Positions 63,698-64,000 of a stretch of 64,000 nt of DNA are shown one piece after another. The translations under genes were made by a program, and so were the position numbers. Each line of letters opens with the position of its first letter. Positions within the stretch are counted from its first letter, which is position 1. The notes beneath the pieces were generated by a model, which saw nothing but the letters and a program-made list of their open reading frames with translations, was not told the origin of the DNA and ran no database searches. This stretch comes from Neisseria uirgultaei (GTDB taxonomy: Bacteria > Pseudomonadota > Gammaproteobacteria > Burkholderiales > Neisseriaceae): positions 1 through 64,000 of the forward strand of contig NZ_CAUIYF010000006.1 in assembly GCF_962719845.1 (NCBI RefSeq). Direction: 5' to 3'.

Positions 63698-64000
63698 TTA
63701 GAAGCGCGTTCCCAAGCTGATGTGCCAGCGGATTTTCTTGTCGCTGTGCCCGTAGGCGATGTCGAAGGAAAACGGCGCGAGCGGGCTGAACCAGCGCACG
63801 CCCAGTCCCGAACCGTGTTTCAGCTTCATACGTTTGAAATTGGCGGCGGCATCGCCCATATCGTGGAATACCGCGCCGGACAGGGTGCGCGTAAACGGCA
63901 GTTGGTATTCCAGGCTGCCCACCAAGAGGGCGCGTTCGGGCAGGACCGATCCGTTCGGGCCGGCAAGTCCGATGCTGTCGAGTTCGTAACCGCGCACGGA
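63698..64000 (-). CDS. tamA: Outer-membrane assembly factor TamA (Omp85 family), 3' end only
   Basis: The last 100 or so residues of an Omp85 barrel, running off the right edge. It shows the conserved RGYE motif and ends with a C-terminal Phe (SLGTRF), the sorting signal of outer-membrane barrels. It lies 54 bases before tamB in the same direction, so the pair is an operon. Confidence 0.88.
   Translation of the reverse strand, partial: SVRGYELDSIGLAGPNGSVLPERALLVGSLEYQLPFTRTLSGAVFHDMGDAAANFKRMKLKHGSGLGVRWFSPLAPFSFDIAYGHSDKKIRWHISLGTRF

Overview
The window is from a Neisseria chromosome, most like the N. meningitidis / N. gonorrhoeae / N. lactamica group. The evidence is dozens of copies of the 12-base DNA uptake sequence (AT-DUS, ATGCCGTCTGAA), often as inverted pairs used as terminators, Correia repeat enclosed elements (CREE), dRS3 repeats (ATTCCC-N8-GGGAAT), and hallmark genes: the pilA/pilB pair (ftsY/msrAB), GNA33 (mltA), gapA-1, a zinc-finger anti-sigma factor, and tamAB. 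Almost all of the window is core genome. No phage, insertion sequence, CRISPR array or capsule locus is present.

Layout. 1-6 kb: dRS3 array, ftsY, msrAB, pncC, an MscS channel and a thiB-like binding protein. 6-12 kb: a HAD nucleotidase, a small lipoprotein, glmU, a PhnA-like protein and the efeU-efeO-efeB iron-uptake operon. 12.6-20 kb: mltA, glmS, metG and a D-2-hydroxyacid dehydrogenase. 20-36 kb: FKBP, lpxC, a 670-bp AT-rich gap with DnaA boxes, gnd, waaA, terC, tRNA-Lys, murA, pgk, a bolA-like gene, ftsEX, a TlpA-like thioredoxin, arsC, a YdcF-like protein, gltX and an acetyltransferase. 36-48 kb: mutS, gapA, trmO, pncA, waaC, etfBA, yigZ, purD and tsaC, with two parS sites and many perfect DnaA boxes. 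48-53.7 kb: accessory material and the bufferin/ECF sigma operon. 53.7-64 kb: a patatin lipoprotein, prfB, rnpB, a POT transporter, a CREE/dRS3 cluster, tamB and the 3' end of tamA.

Three things stand out. (1) A minus-strand operon (52.7 to 49.4 kb) encodes a DoxX protein, a secreted peptide with six Gly-x-Cys-Gly motifs (four are EGKCG), a DUF692 multinuclear iron oxidase, its DUF2063 partner, an ECF sigma factor and a zinc anti-sigma factor. This matches bufferin/oxazolin-type copper-binding RiPP systems. Its promoter (TGTCAGT-N15-CGTCTAAT) matches, with identical spacing and near-identical distance to the start codon, a motif 50 kb away in front of msrAB (TGTAAGG-N15-CGTCTAAT), so the two appear to be one regulon. 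(2) The window probably contains the replication origin region: DnaA boxes beside an AT-rich stretch between lpxC and gnd, sixteen perfect TTATNCACA boxes between 35.2 and 48.7 kb, two near-perfect parS sites at 42.0 and 44.9 kb, and a change in strand composition near 20-23 kb. (3) The 42.2-45.6 kb segment carries a different uptake-sequence dialect (AGGTCGTCTGAA), a sign of past exchange with a commensal Neisseria lineage.

Functionally, many genes serve the envelope: glmS, glmU and murA for UDP-GlcNAc and peptidoglycan; lpxC, waaA and waaC for lipooligosaccharide; mltA, ftsEX and tamAB for wall turnover, division and outer-membrane assembly. Others serve central carbon metabolism (gnd, pgk, gapA, etfBA), translation (metG, gltX, prfB, tRNA-Lys, rnpB, tsaC, trmO) and redox or metal stress (msrAB, efeUOB, the bufferin operon).
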